Origin: Gracilaria vermiculophylla
Taxonomy: Eukaryota; Rhodophyta; Florideophyceae; Gracilariales; Gracilariaceae
DNA: 64,000 nt
Direction of reading: 5' to 3'
Assembly: GCA_019155205.2 (NCBI GenBank)
Contig: JAHNZQ020000049.1
Location: forward strand, 2,182,307 to 2,246,306
The notes below the pieces were generated by a model, which was given only the letters and a program-made list of their open reading frames with translations, was not told the origin of the DNA and did no database searches. Positions 1-10,951 of the stretch are shown here, in pieces. Numbering within the stretch: position 1 is the stretch's first letter; each line of letters starts with the position of its first letter. The position numbers and the translations under genes were made by a program.

Positions 1-301
1 CGCATATATACAATTTTATGAAAGAGTGTTTGCAAAAAGAGAATATAAAGGTAGTAGACGTTTATGTGCAATATAAAAACTGGAACCACATTAAGCATTT
101 ATGATTATTGTTGTCAAATATTTTAGGGCTGTTAAAGTCAGTTTGAGACAGGTTTTGATTTAGAAAATGCAAAAACATTGCTATTGTGATATACTAATTT
201 CTAAAACTCGTTGCTACGCTAATTCAATACCAAAACGCTTCGAAAGCGTCATTCATCAAAACGGTGTTATAAAGGGAGCGAAATACATCATGGTTTGGCA
301 T
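1..301. other. AT-rich left edge, no gene seen
   Basis: No supported reading frame, RNA gene or repeat boundary is visible here. The sequence just before the direct repeat at 302 does not resemble the LTR that precedes the second repeat copy near 9.1 kb. Confidence 0.5.
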
Positions 302-555
302 GCGGCGTGGCCGTTTTGACAAAAGTCAAAACTAATTATTGGCAACTAAGTAGAACTGCGAAATTATAATTGATGCCAACTCGCTGCTATAAGCAGCATG
401 GCTGGAGCCACCATTCCGAGCACTGGCGCCATGTGGATTGCGGGCGAGGAGTGGGGGCTCCACACCATAGTTAGAGAAGTACGTGAACTCCTCCCTCCAT
501 TACTTAGAAAAGCTATGTACCTTCTGGCAAAGTTCTGACCCCTACAGGTTTTGTA
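302..555 (+). repeat. diverged direct repeat, copy A
   Basis: The stretch beginning GCGGCGTGGCC aligns along its length with 9124-9375 (GCGCCGTGGCC), sharing AGTCAAAACTAAT, CTAAGTAGAA, AATTGATG and a CTCCACACCATA/CTGCACCATA block. By eye the copies are roughly 70-75% alike with small indels. The two copies lie 8.8 kb apart in the same orientation. Neither has TG...CA ends or a promoter, so I do not call it an LTR. Its family is unknown. Confidence 0.6.
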
Positions 556-3359
556 GTAAACCCCCAGACTATCCGGCTAAACCAAGAGACAACTTTGACC
601 CACAAGCGCTGCATACACTTTTTCCAATCAATTGGCGTAAGCTTGCCGGCCATCCTGTACCTATAGACGTTTCTTGCTGCCGTTAGTGTCTTACGTACCA
701 TTGGGTCTCTTCTTCTAATACGAACCACTCCTGCCAGCCATAGACCAGTCGCCCCCTTTTTGCCTCGCAACCGGTTCCGCGAGCACTGCTCGATATATAC
801 TTCACACATTTGGGTATCCGAACTTAGAAAGTGAGGGTACCTATCGATAACATGAAAACAGAAGATCCAAACGGAAGAAGAAATTTGAGTACCGATTGGT
901 TCCGACATTTGTTGCAAAACGATCCCCTCACATCATTTTCCCAAACAGACTAGATTCATGAACGCAGAGAGAGATGTAAAAACTCGTCCGTTGGTAGGAG
1001 AACACACCTTTCCCCCTGAAAGCCCAATTATAGATAAGTCAAAATATTTGCAACTGGTAGAGCTGCCATGGGATCCAAAGATGATGAGACTAATGGGGAC
1101 GGCTCATCGGACTTGTAGCACAATTACCGACTGAATCCGAAAGAAAAAATGTACAAAACAAATTGGAACGAAAAACAAGCTACAGAGTCCGGCTCGGCGA
1201 CTTCCAATTCCAACTCCGAAACGCTTCTCTCGACGGACAAAGAGAAACACCACAAACGAAGACGGCGAGAGTATTACAGCCGTAATGGAAAACGTCGCCG
1301 TATGAAATAAACCAATCAGCATACATCATCAGATTCAGATTGTGATAATGAAACCCAGCAGGTACTGCAGCTATTGAATAACCTGTTCACGAATTATTTT
1401 TAATACTGCGCCTACAGGCGGGCCAAATGCAAAGCCCTATATACGGAAAAGTTGGTGTATATATATATATATATCTAAGCGGTATCGCTGCCGTAATATT
1501 CAAATGAGAGATATGAACCTCACTGGTGATAAACGCATCGCAATACTAGGGATACCTCAACGGTTCAAGCTTGCACGTGAACAAAATGTCTTCGGAAGGT
1601 ACTTTCGTGTGACGTTTTCAATTCTACATCACTAGACCAGCTGGTTCCTTGGCATACTGTAGTATGAAAGGAAAGCAAACTGCGATTGACGAGGATAATA
1701 CGGAGAGGCTACGCGCCTACTGCCAAGTGGTGAACTATCTGTTGCAAACTTACTCAACCGGTCAGATTCTTCAAGATGCCTAATCAGAGGTATTGGATTG
1801 GCGACAACGTGCTGCGGGGACCGCATTGTACTTCTCTAAGATATTGTTTGCCACTGCCATTTGGCACAGTAAGATCTTCACTACAACTCGGTAGAAGTTA
1901 TTATACGCTGAAAACCTGGATAAGGCCATCAGAGTGTAGGTGGGGAACAATTTGTAAAATTATCTTTCGCTGGATTTCAACTCCATTGCCAGGTATACCC
2001 AAGGAATAAGTGACCTCCACCAGAGCTGGACGACGCATTCAGATACCAATACGTGTCCCATCTCAGGAGAAACTGAAAGCCAAAACGGTGCTTGTCGTGA
2101 AGTACTCCTTTGACTCGGAAGGAAAACTACCGAGCAGTTTAGAGTGGACAGCAAAATTAGTCTACTGGGCAGATGCTAACAATTTCCAGGCGGTTAGCAC
2201 CTCCTCCAACTGGTCTTTTACTTTAATCTCCATCCTAGAAATGGTGACGCCACCTCTTGTACGATCTGGCTCTAATCAGGCGTTGTTCGCCGTGCCTTAT
2301 GGGATGCAAATCCAAGGATGCCAAAAGGCGTCGTACCGAACGACAATATGGCAAGCTATACAGGAATCGCAAGCCCCACTGGATATATTTGCGTCATTAG
2401 TCATCAACAAGCCATCAAAGACTAATTTCTTGTGTTAGGTTTGCCAATCACCCTATTTTTTGTCTACAGCACATCCCATTGTGCCCCCGTGTCGACGCGC
2501 AACTCTCCTCTAAGTTATAAAGAAGCAACAGCAGTAGATGACATGGACACCAAAGATATGAAGACCGCAACCATATGGGATAGGTGCCAACCGACGATGA
2601 CCGCTGCAGCATCAGGCACGGAACATCCGATTCGTCACAGACCCATATTTTAAGACGGTAAATCCCAAAGAAGACCCATAAGAAGAAAACGTATAACGGT
2701 TGGACATAAGACCGCCCTCGATCGAATCCCAAATTGCGGCGACATAGATCACTGAAAATGTAGGACGGGTGGAAACCAAATGGTGGTCGACGAAGCACGG
2801 GACACCGAACGGGCAAACGCGACTTGATTCGTACCGTATGATAGCTATAGACTCGATCCAATCCATGGAGTCTCACTTTACAAGTTCCACCCTATATAGC
2901 AATCCTAAGCACTGGGACTGGACCGTGTCTGTTGGCCAAGTAGCTGTTACAAATTTTAAGTTTTCATCAGTTTCAGCACTTGCATCTGCCAAACCTTTTG
3001 GTATATGCAAATTGACAGCCACCTTTCATCAATCACTCTATTTGACTTCAGATAATGGTGAGGATATTGACCGTCCAGATACAGTATATTGTCGTCATCC
3101 AACTGGCAACAGACTGTATCCTGCGTACATCGTTCATTGCCCGCCACGAAAGAGCGATTTGCCACTGTACCGATTCATATGCTCTCCACAAGGGCATCTG
3201 TATCGCCTTAATATGCCATTCTTTTCGGGACAAAATAACCAAGACGTAATGAACATTCGACACATGAAGTTAGAATATCTAGCAAGGTACGTCTCGCCCA
3301 CGATGTGGTGTTAAAAGCATCTCACCAAATAGTTGTCTCAGTTATATATGTGACCGACC
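556..3359. other. no supportable gene; decayed repeat-like sequence
   Basis: Open frames here are short, lie on both strands and match no family I recognise. A TA microsatellite lies near 1455-1474. The segment is just upstream of a decayed gypsy pol and could contain its gag and leader, but I could not find a zinc knuckle or other gag landmark. Confidence 0.4.
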
Positions 3360-6300
3360 TGGATTTTTTTCGCAACAAAATGACCGCGGGCTATTGTATC
3401 GTCATTTCACCTTACTGGCTAGTGCGATCGTGGATATAACCCCGAATGTATCTTTCAAAGTGTGTTTCAAAAATGTCCATGACAACGAGCTGAACATTCT
3501 AAAACGGACCATTCTCGGCTGTGCGCTCTCTGAATGAAGCGCAGATCTTGGCTTTTCACCGAGAATGGTCAGCAAGGACGGCGACCCTAAAGAGGGATAG
3601 GCAGACATCAATTTCAAACACCAAAAGAATCAGAATAAAACTTGAGAGGAGAATGTCCAAATTAGACTTGAAGGAGACGTCTTGCGAGGCAAAATTGTCG
3701 ACCTATTAGAACCATTCAGCTGTATATGGTAGAGCTGGTTAGGGTCGATGAAGGCTATAAAGAACCAGATTGAACTCACCCCTTAAGCTAAAGGAATCCA
3801 TCAGGCTCCGTATGGCGCGGGACGAAAAGCCCAAGAAGTAAATCTTCAAGACGTTTCCCACATGGTTAAGGAAAGCGTGATTGAACCTGTCACTTACGAG
3901 TGGGACAGCATAGTTCTTTTGGTCCATGAGAAAGAATACACCTGAATGAGCTTTTGCGTTGTCAACCGAAAGGTGAATGAACTGGCAGTGAGAGACGTTT
4001 ACCTGATACCAAGGATGGACGACTGCGTTGACTCGCTTGGATATCGAAAAGTATTTACTACATAAGATTCCAATTCTGGCACCTGGAAAGTGAAGATTGC
4101 CGAGAATGAAAGGACAAAACGACGTTCACGGGCCTCGTGGCTCTCTATCGGTTTGGATAGATGCCATTCGGTTTGCGAAGCGCACCCGCCTTTTCTCAGA
4201 GGGCTTTGGCCGTCATCTGTTCGAGGGTTAAATGGAAAACGCGGTTGGTATACATCGACGATGTCGTTATCTACTCCCGCACGAACAGGTATCACTTTCA
4301 ACGTTTGAAAACTGTACGTAGCTTGATCCAACAGTCCAGAGTGACTTTGGAGCTGAAGAAGTATATGTTTTTGGACCACAAGGTAGAGGAAATGAGGCAA
4401 ATTATAAGTCCCGACGGATTAGAAGTCGCCCAAAAGAAACATTCATGCGGTCCGAGAAGTGAAGATTACAAGAAAGCGGACGGATATCCGTTCCTCTATT
4501 GGCTAATGTAACGAATACCGTTGGGTTTTGAAGAAATTTGCAACGAATCTAAACTTCTTGACTAGGGGATTACAAAAAGACCACCCGGAAAATTTTGATA
4601 ATGTAGAGGGGGACGAGGTACAGGCTTTCCTGACCCTAGAGGCTGTGCTTCTCATCCCACCGGTGTTTGCCATGCCAGAGTCAGGACTCCCGTTCACGTT
4701 GGATACTGACGCCTCACCCATTCATAAAAGGTGTTGCCGCATACAGGTGGAAAGGATGGAAATAAATCACAGACTTGATATTGGAGCAGAGATCTGACAG
4801 TGGCGTAGTAGAACTAATGCATGAAGGAAAAAGAATGCCTTGCGGTAGATTGGAGAATTGCTCATGATTAGGATTTACCTGTATGAAGTAACGTTCACCT
4901 TTCGGTTGGAACACGACGCCTTGAGGTGAACTCCTGGCCTTGCGTATGCATCCTGACGGCTAGTCAGATAGAGATTGTGACTGTCGGTATTTGATTACGA
5001 AGTACAACACCAACCGGGAATATAGCACATTTTGGAGGAGGGGTGTCACGCCTGCAAACCGATGGGGTGAAAGAAGAACCAATATCAGCCGAATAATCGT
5101 ATTTAACGATGGAACCAACTGGAAAAGAGGAAAAAAACGCCAGTATGGAACTTAAATGGGGCCTTTCGGAATGAAGAAGATTTTTAAGACACAATGGTAC
5201 CTCTCTTGTCGGTGACGAAAACCCTTACGGAGCCCATCACCACCGTAGACTTCTTGCAAGAGCAAGCGACCAACCGGTATGGCAACAAATAGCTCCCATG
5301 TATTGGTCAAAAATTGACTCAGGTTGACTTCGATCACGAGGAGTACCTGGTGCGGAGATCTACTCTACTTAAGCTGCTATAAAAACTGGTCTACGAGTCG
5401 CTACATCAACGGAGTTTGTGCGTAGGACATTTTTCTGTGCTTTTGGGCCATCCAGTTAGTTCCTGGACGCATTCATGGCTGTGGTAAGAGATTTACTAAC
5501 CCCTGTTGGCATATGACATTCAAAGCTTTTGGCTATCTCTTAGCCTCGTGTCAAGACCCGGTACGGGTTGCATAAGCACAGAAATACGTGAACGTTTTTC
5601 TTGCTGACGACCCATTGAGGGTCACCACAATCGATCTACTGGGACCTTCTACGGAAACTCCAAAGAAATATAAGCACGTGCTTGTGATCACCGACCGGTT
5701 TCTCAAGTGAAACAGAGACGTTCATCTGAATAGCACCATCTCGAATGGCCTCGCGAAAACATTCCTGACCGACTGTTTATATCATTGTGGTGCGCCTCTA
5801 TACCCCTTACAGACAACGATCCAACTTGGCCTCAAAGTATTTCAAATCCGTCTGTGCGTTGTTGGGTCTAAGGCATTACTACACAGCTGCGTACCGTCCC
5901 CAAACCAGTGGCCAAGAAGAATGGTTCAACAAAATATTAGTGGCGAGGCTTCGATACTATGTAGCGGAAAACCATACCTGTTGGTCGGATTTAGTTCAGC
6001 CAATAACGTACCCCTATAACCTACAGGTATATTGATCCATAGGGAGGAGACCGTTCGCCCTGATCCGCACTTGTCACTCGTTTAGGATTTTTTAAACCAA
6101 CGGCCCGATAAATTACAGGCGGCGGGGACTCAAACATCCGCACTGGTGAAGAAGTCCATTTTCCAACACTTCTGGGACCGTTAAAGTTTGTTCTAGACGG
6201 ATGCCGAATGCTGAAAAGCGGTACAAAGCGTATCAAGACAAACAGGTGAGACGCGAATTTCAGTTGGAACCTGGAGACTACGTTTAGCTGGATGCGCCTT

Positions 6301-6500
6301 AAGGAAAAAAAGCAGCGCAGGCCGAAGATCGGGAAGACAACTTGGAAGACGAGCAAATAAATTTGAAGTTATCGCCAATATCGACTGGCCCAATTGAGGT
6401 GTTGCGGAATGATGGTAGCACTGTATCCATCAGGGAACAAGGGCTCGCCAATACCATTTCAACTGAACGGGTTTCAAACGCTTTTCCACCGCATATGATG
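3360..6500 (+). mobile_element. decayed Ty3/gypsy pol (RT, RNase H, integrase)
   Basis: Successive fragments in shifting frames follow gypsy pol order. Around 3770-4060 comes the RT N-terminal part, with VIEP, the VRDVYLIPRMDDCVDSL block and YRKVF. Next is MPFGLRSAPAFSQR with the catalytic YIDDVVIYS at about 4161-4270. RNase H follows at about 4530-4850, with FTLDTDAS and later KECLAV. The integrase core is at about 5600-6030, with VTTIDLLGP, VITDRF and RPQTSGQEEWFN. An SH3-like integrase tail sits at about 6255-6480 (EPGDYV, STGPIEVLRNDGSTVSI). Many stops and frameshifts interrupt it, so it is a pseudogene. Reverse transcription and integration are the family's known functions. No 5' LTR was found, and the LTR at 8.8 kb may or may not belong to it. 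Confidence 0.85.
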
Positions 6501-8803
6501 CCCATTGCCGGTCCTATTTTAGAACAGGTCAGCAGAAACGGACCATATGAAAGAACCCGCATCACAGCCAGTTCTATTGAAGAGTTGCACAAATCCCCAA
6601 TGAGAGCTGGAAATCGTTTAAGCGGTTATGGAAATCATTGTGGGCTATGGATGCACACAGGATGCTTTAGAATCCCCGTGGCATATCACACACAACTTCC
6701 TCCTCTGGTTTTGGCGCCATTGCGACCGACATTCATCACTTAAAGCACGTGACGTACCTATTGAACAGCCACGCTAAGAAGGGGAGTAGTAACATTGTTC
6801 ACCGAGAAGATCGAAAAGAAACTAGAAGGAAAGAAGAATACAGAAGACGGAAGAAAGAAGCAGAAAACTAAAATGCATGAACCGTGGAAGACAGAAGAAA
6901 GGATTTGAATACAGCAAAGCGTTACTGATAGGAATGCACGAAGTGGAAGAGACTATGCGAACCATACATGCCAATTTGTTGGTCAAAGACATCAAATGGT
7001 ATCGGAGCTGCATAATGACGCTCAGAAATGGCGCAAAGCGAAGCAGTTGCATACCCGAAAGAGGCACCCGTAGAAGCAAAAGTACCCAGTGGAGTCGGCG
7101 AATCCGAAAGGGCGGGATTGTATGCGGGGCGCATATCCCTATGTTGGTCGTAGCCCTGCAAGCGCGTGAGGACATGCATGTGCTTGTTGACCATATGCTG
7201 AGAATTGCGCTGAAAAGAGTCCTTTATATCACTCATGTTTTCGTCCATACCAGCCAAACGGGCCATTTGGAGAAAACGAATTAGTAGTACGTCAATTGCG
7301 GAAACCACATTAACAGGAATAGGACGGTCAAAGTTCTGGAGACAACCCTGATGGAGACAGCGCAGTGCTTCGTCGAGGCCCAGTTTGTCGGGTACTACTC
7401 ATAGACCAAAAGATGTCATCACCCCTTTTCTGCAGCAGTAGGAGCAGTGTGACAATCTACAGAGGTCATTGGAAGGCATGAATCTGGGATCAAGCCCGGA
7501 TAAAAAGAAGAACTGAACAGCTTGGTAGACAAGCGCTTGTAGGTGTCGCCGGAGGTATGGTAACCGAAACCAGTACCCCTGAAGACTCGCTGTCTCTTGG
7601 AGAGGGAGGCACCACTGGCAATTTTATCAACGAGGCGTCATCATCCTTGCATTCAACCAAGAGGGCCGCTAACCTAGTGTTCGGGTTCAGAAGCAACCGA
7701 CGTGGTATTGGGATTCCACGCGGCCCACTCCTGGCTATGTTCCAACTCTTAGGAACGTGCCTTGCGCATAACGACTCAACGCTTGGCTTTTAGCGCTCCA
7801 AAAAGGAACTGTGCTACCCTGACTGGTCGAATACGGTGTCCGTTTGAAAATTCAACCGTACGATCCGACCCTATAGTGGCAATCCCTGTTGTCATCTGAA
7901 CGGATAGGACCTATGAGAAAGCCCAAATGTCTGGCTGTAACCTTACTTGTGTTAGAACCAGTTGTGGACGAGATACCGACTGGTGTCCAAGAAGAGAAGG
8001 GGTTTCCAGGTGGCGGTGTTTTCCAACGTGCGCGTTTTATGACAGGAGGCGAATCAGATTGGGTGTGAAGAACCGTTTGGACCGCCAACGCTGAACCGGC
8101 ACGCCCATAAGTAGATTTTCACTCACGCAGCCGCAATGGCGGGAATGCATCCCGAGCAGTTGCCACCAATCAGGATCTATGACCAGTTGGAGGCGATGGG
8201 GGACGGTCATCCCCAACCCCGTTTGTGACTGTCTCACCGCTAGGTTCCAGTGCTGACGAGTTACGTTGCCGCGGTATTCCTTCGAAATGGTTGCCAAGCG
8301 GATGAAAGGAAACGGACCACGAACTGGAGTAACGAAAACAGAGAGGAGCGTGTGTTTCTCAGCCAAGGTGACACAAAAAACCGACAGGCCAGAGAAACGA
8401 ACGGCCCACTGCCTGGAGCGTGACGGAAACGATAAAAAGACCCACTGGTGTCCTAAGGCCGACGAGACTTACAGGTGCGCAAAGTGTTTGGGACAAGTAT
8501 CACTTAGAAAACCCGGCTGGTGTGATGATAAGTGACGATGAAAAGCAGCTGAAGACGTGTCAAAGCGGCCGAAAGAAATGTCCTCCTCAACAAGACTTGG
8601 GATACCACCCAGTTCAATGTTCACAGAAGCCGACGTCAACATGGGCAGCCCGCGTGAGGTGCAGTGACCAAGAGGGTGAAAAGATGCGCCACAACGAAGA
8701 TGTCAACTTACGCTTACCAAAAGAGATTCACAGCCCTATACGGTATCGCCGCTAAATGGTGTTCTTGATGCCTTGGGTTAGTCGTCCAGTAAGAGGGGGG
8801 GTG
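6501..8803. other. no supportable gene; purine-rich retroelement-like sequence
   Basis: The stretch between the gypsy integrase tail and the 8.8-kb LTR carries no recognisable domain. A purine run GAAGGGGAGTAG followed by TAACA near 6778-6794 looks like a polypurine tract at an LTR edge, so the pol above could end there. The rest could be part of a second element ending in the 8.8-kb LTR. Short cysteine-containing frames near 8.4-8.5 kb are not convincing zinc knuckles. Confidence 0.35.
8791..8803 (+). other. polypurine tract before LTR
   Basis: AAGAGGGGGGGTG stands directly before TGTAATACAG. A purine run next to TG is the usual plus-strand priming site of LTR retroelements. It marks the following LTR as a 3' LTR of a plus-strand element. 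Confidence 0.6.
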
Positions 8804-8854
8804 TGTAATACAGTGAGAAAACTATCTCAAGGTTTTTCTGTTGTAGAAGTAAGT

Positions 8855-8869
8855 AGAAGCTTCTTGAAC
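8855..8869 (+). promoter_or_regulatory. perfect heat-shock-element triplet in LTR
   Basis: AGAAGCTTCTTGAAC is three contiguous alternating nGAAn pentamers, the consensus site for trimeric heat shock factor. It lies in the U3 part of the LTR, 127 bp before the TATATAA. Function is inferred. Confidence 0.55.
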
Positions 8870-8897
8870 AAAGTAGACAGCTAGAAGGATCTCGAGT

Positions 8898-8912
8898 TTT
8901 CTAGAAGATTCT
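8898..8912 (+). promoter_or_regulatory. second perfect heat-shock-element triplet in LTR
   Basis: TTTCTAGAAGATTCT is again three perfect alternating pentamers, followed by another GAA. Two complete sites within 60 bp upstream of a TATA box suggest a heat-inducible LTR promoter, as is known for some plant copia elements. This is inference from motifs only. Confidence 0.55.
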
Positions 8913-8995
8913 ATAGAAGAACATAATATGCATTTTATTGGTTACAATAGAAAAGATATATAAATATACTATATAGTAGAAATGATGTAGGACAC

Positions 8996-9002
8996 TATAT
9001 AA
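8996..9002 (+). promoter_or_regulatory. LTR TATA box
   Basis: TATATAA followed by GAACGG in the 3' half of the putative LTR, in the expected place for a retroelement U3 promoter. Confidence 0.5.
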
Positions 9003-9123
9003 GAACGGCCTAGCATTACGTTTGACGGAAGAAAGAAGTCAAGCCGAGTGTTCAAGATAAAAAGAAGATTGCGTTGATTTAAGTCTATCAAAGCATTTTA
9101 CAGCACAACCTATATTATTTTCA

Positions 9124-9375
9124 TGCGCCGTGGCCATTGTGACTTAAGTCAAAACTAATAATTAGTGACTAAGTAGAAGTCAAAGATTCTAATTGATGGC
9201 GGCAAGCTACAGTACGCAGCATACCGGTAACCACTATTGCTGGCACTGTCGCCACGTTGGGGCTGGCAGGGGGTCAGAACTCTGCACCATACTTAGATAG
9301 GCGGGAGACCTCCTTCCCTACTGCTCAGTAAACCTTTACACCTTCCCACTACGTTTAGACCTCTGTGATTTCTAT
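9124..9375 (+). repeat. diverged direct repeat, copy B
   Basis: Partner of the repeat at 302-555, in the same orientation. It begins about 20 bp after the LTR end. Similarity fades around 9375. Confidence 0.6.
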
Positions 9376-9919
9376 ACTTGACCAGCAGGTTAGCCAGCAA
9401 TACCATATGTAGTGCAACGTCCTCCGCGGAGGTTTTTTTGGCACTTTTCCGATTCACCGGATTCCGGTTCGGCCATAACGCCGCACGCGCGATTCACGTA
9501 CGTTTGCACGATGGATTCTGGAGTAACCGACCCGACCTGTGTCGCGCAACGTGGCACGCGTGCGGTAGCCGCGCATGGCCCGATGTCTACAGTATGGGCG
9601 CCGGCTGACACGTGCCTTACACGGTTAATATTTTCGCTATTTTATTTATTTAGTTATCTCGGCCATTTTGGCCTTACCGCTGCAGTACTTAGCGCGATGG
9701 CACTCCGGCGGTCGCGCCAAGTAGACCGCACCAAGCGGAATTTCCAGTCTCAACATGCCGCCCACGCGGGTATCTCTCTCTACCTTGGAGAAGTACGCCG
9801 TGGACTACGTACGTCGACTGCCCGTGACGCCGAGAACCATCGTCTAGACAATTCTGCCCTTCTTTCGGGTTCACCCTCGTACGAGTATATTGTGATACCG
9901 TCAGTTCTCCTTTTGCTGT
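9376..9919. other. no supportable gene; moderately GC-rich
   Basis: Frames on both strands reach 169 aa but show no known domain or signal peptide and overlap each other, so I treat them as chance. A 12-bp palindrome CCTCCGCGGAGG at 9421-9432 followed by seven T resembles a terminator hairpin by chance or by remnant function. Confidence 0.4.
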
Positions 9920-9920
9920 A

Positions 9921-10800
9921 GTAGTACACAACGTCCGATAGGAGTTTTTGTTGATTCCAAAGGTGGGAGTTACTAATGCCGGTCTCCGGTAATCGCTATC
10001 ACGAGCCGGGGGAATCCTGAAAGGGGATCCGTAAAATCCAAACGGTGAGGGAGGTTCACTGTGCGGACATTGCTCCTGCAGTCGCTCCTACGAGGTGACC
10101 TACTGATTGGCGGCTTAGAAACCTACGGAGGTTTGACGAGAGTCTCCAACCGAAACAATAGAGGTAGTCTCAAGGGTGCTTGGTTTCCTTCCCCAGAGGT
10201 GGAGCTCGACCGGCAGATTACGTATCACGCCTGGAGCCTGCCTCGGCATGTATCACAACTGTACTAATTACCTGCAACAATTAGCTATAATAAACCTAAA
10301 TTTTACCGTTCCTCAAAGGTGCTGTAGCGCACGTGGGCTGCATTATGTGTGGTACTGTCAGCCCTGCTCTCGAGGTAGTAAAGCACAACGTCCGTTAGGA
10401 GTTTTTGTTGACTCCAAAGGTGCGTGTTCCTAAAGGTGGTCTCCGGTATCTGCTGTCGCGAGCCGGGGGAATTCTTAAAGGGGATCCGTAAACACCAAGC
10501 GGAGGAGGAGGTTCACTGGGCGGACAATGCTCCTACAGCCGCTGCTATGATGCAACCTGGGGATCGGCGGCTTAGAAACCTGAGTTGATCGACGAGAGAC
10601 TCCAACCGGAAAAGTAGATGAAGACTCAAGGGCGCTTGTCTTCACTTTCTCAGAAGTGGAGCTCAACTGGCAGGTTAAATACCAGGCCGGGAGCCCGCCT
10701 CGGCAGGTCTCACTACTGTACTAATTACCTGCATAAATTAACTAAAATAAATAATAATTCTCCCGTCCCTCAAGGATACTGTAGCGCACGTGGGCGGGAT
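9921..10800 (+). repeat. tandem pair of about 455-bp repeat units
   Basis: Unit 1 runs from about 9921 and unit 2 from about 10375 to 10800. Shared landmarks appear in the same order in each: CACAACGTCCG, GGAGTTTTTGTTGA, GAGCCGGGGGAAT, GGGGATCCGTAAA, GGTTCACTG, CGGCTTAGAAACCT, CTGTACTAATTACCTGCA and CTGTAGCGCACGTGGGC. Divergence is modest. They could be two LTR-like or satellite units. No coding sequence is evident. Confidence 0.8.
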
Positions 10801-10951
10801 TATGCACAACGTGGCCCAGCTACTAAAATACGAGCCCTCCTTAGGAATATTATAGCATAAAGCCAAACCATCCTATTTCCTTAGGAGCCACTGTACTACA
10901 TTATGCACAACGTGGCTCAGCTAATGAAATATGAGCCCTCCTTAGGAATAT
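10801..10951 (+). repeat. tandem 101-bp short repeat
   Basis: TATGCACAACGTGGCC at 10801 recurs as TATGCACAACGTGGCT at 10902. Each copy is followed by CAGCTA, an A-rich run and GAGCCCTCCTTAGGAATAT. The motif partly resembles the start of the 455-bp unit (CACAACGTCCG...TTAGGA), suggesting the same family. Confidence 0.75.

Larger units (their letters stand above)
8804..9102 (+). repeat. putative 3' (or solo) LTR
   Basis: A roughly 299-bp unit begins TGTAATACAG and ends TTTTACA, after a polypurine tract. It contains a GAA/TTC-rich upstream half, TATA-like runs at about 8954-8975 and a clear TATATAA at 8996-9002, which is the U3-R layout. Its start resembles the TGTAATATAG that begins the minus-strand LTR at 63355. 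No second copy lies in the window, so the right border is inferred from the CA end only. Confidence 0.55.

Noticed and set aside
302..9375. The 250-bp direct repeats as LTRs of the gypsy remnant
   Set aside because: No TG...CA ends, no TATA, and copy B lies outside a better LTR candidate at 8804-9102.
9421..9439. Rho-independent-type terminator
   Set aside because: The palindrome plus T run is real, but in a nuclear eukaryotic context with no gene before it there is no reason to call a terminator.
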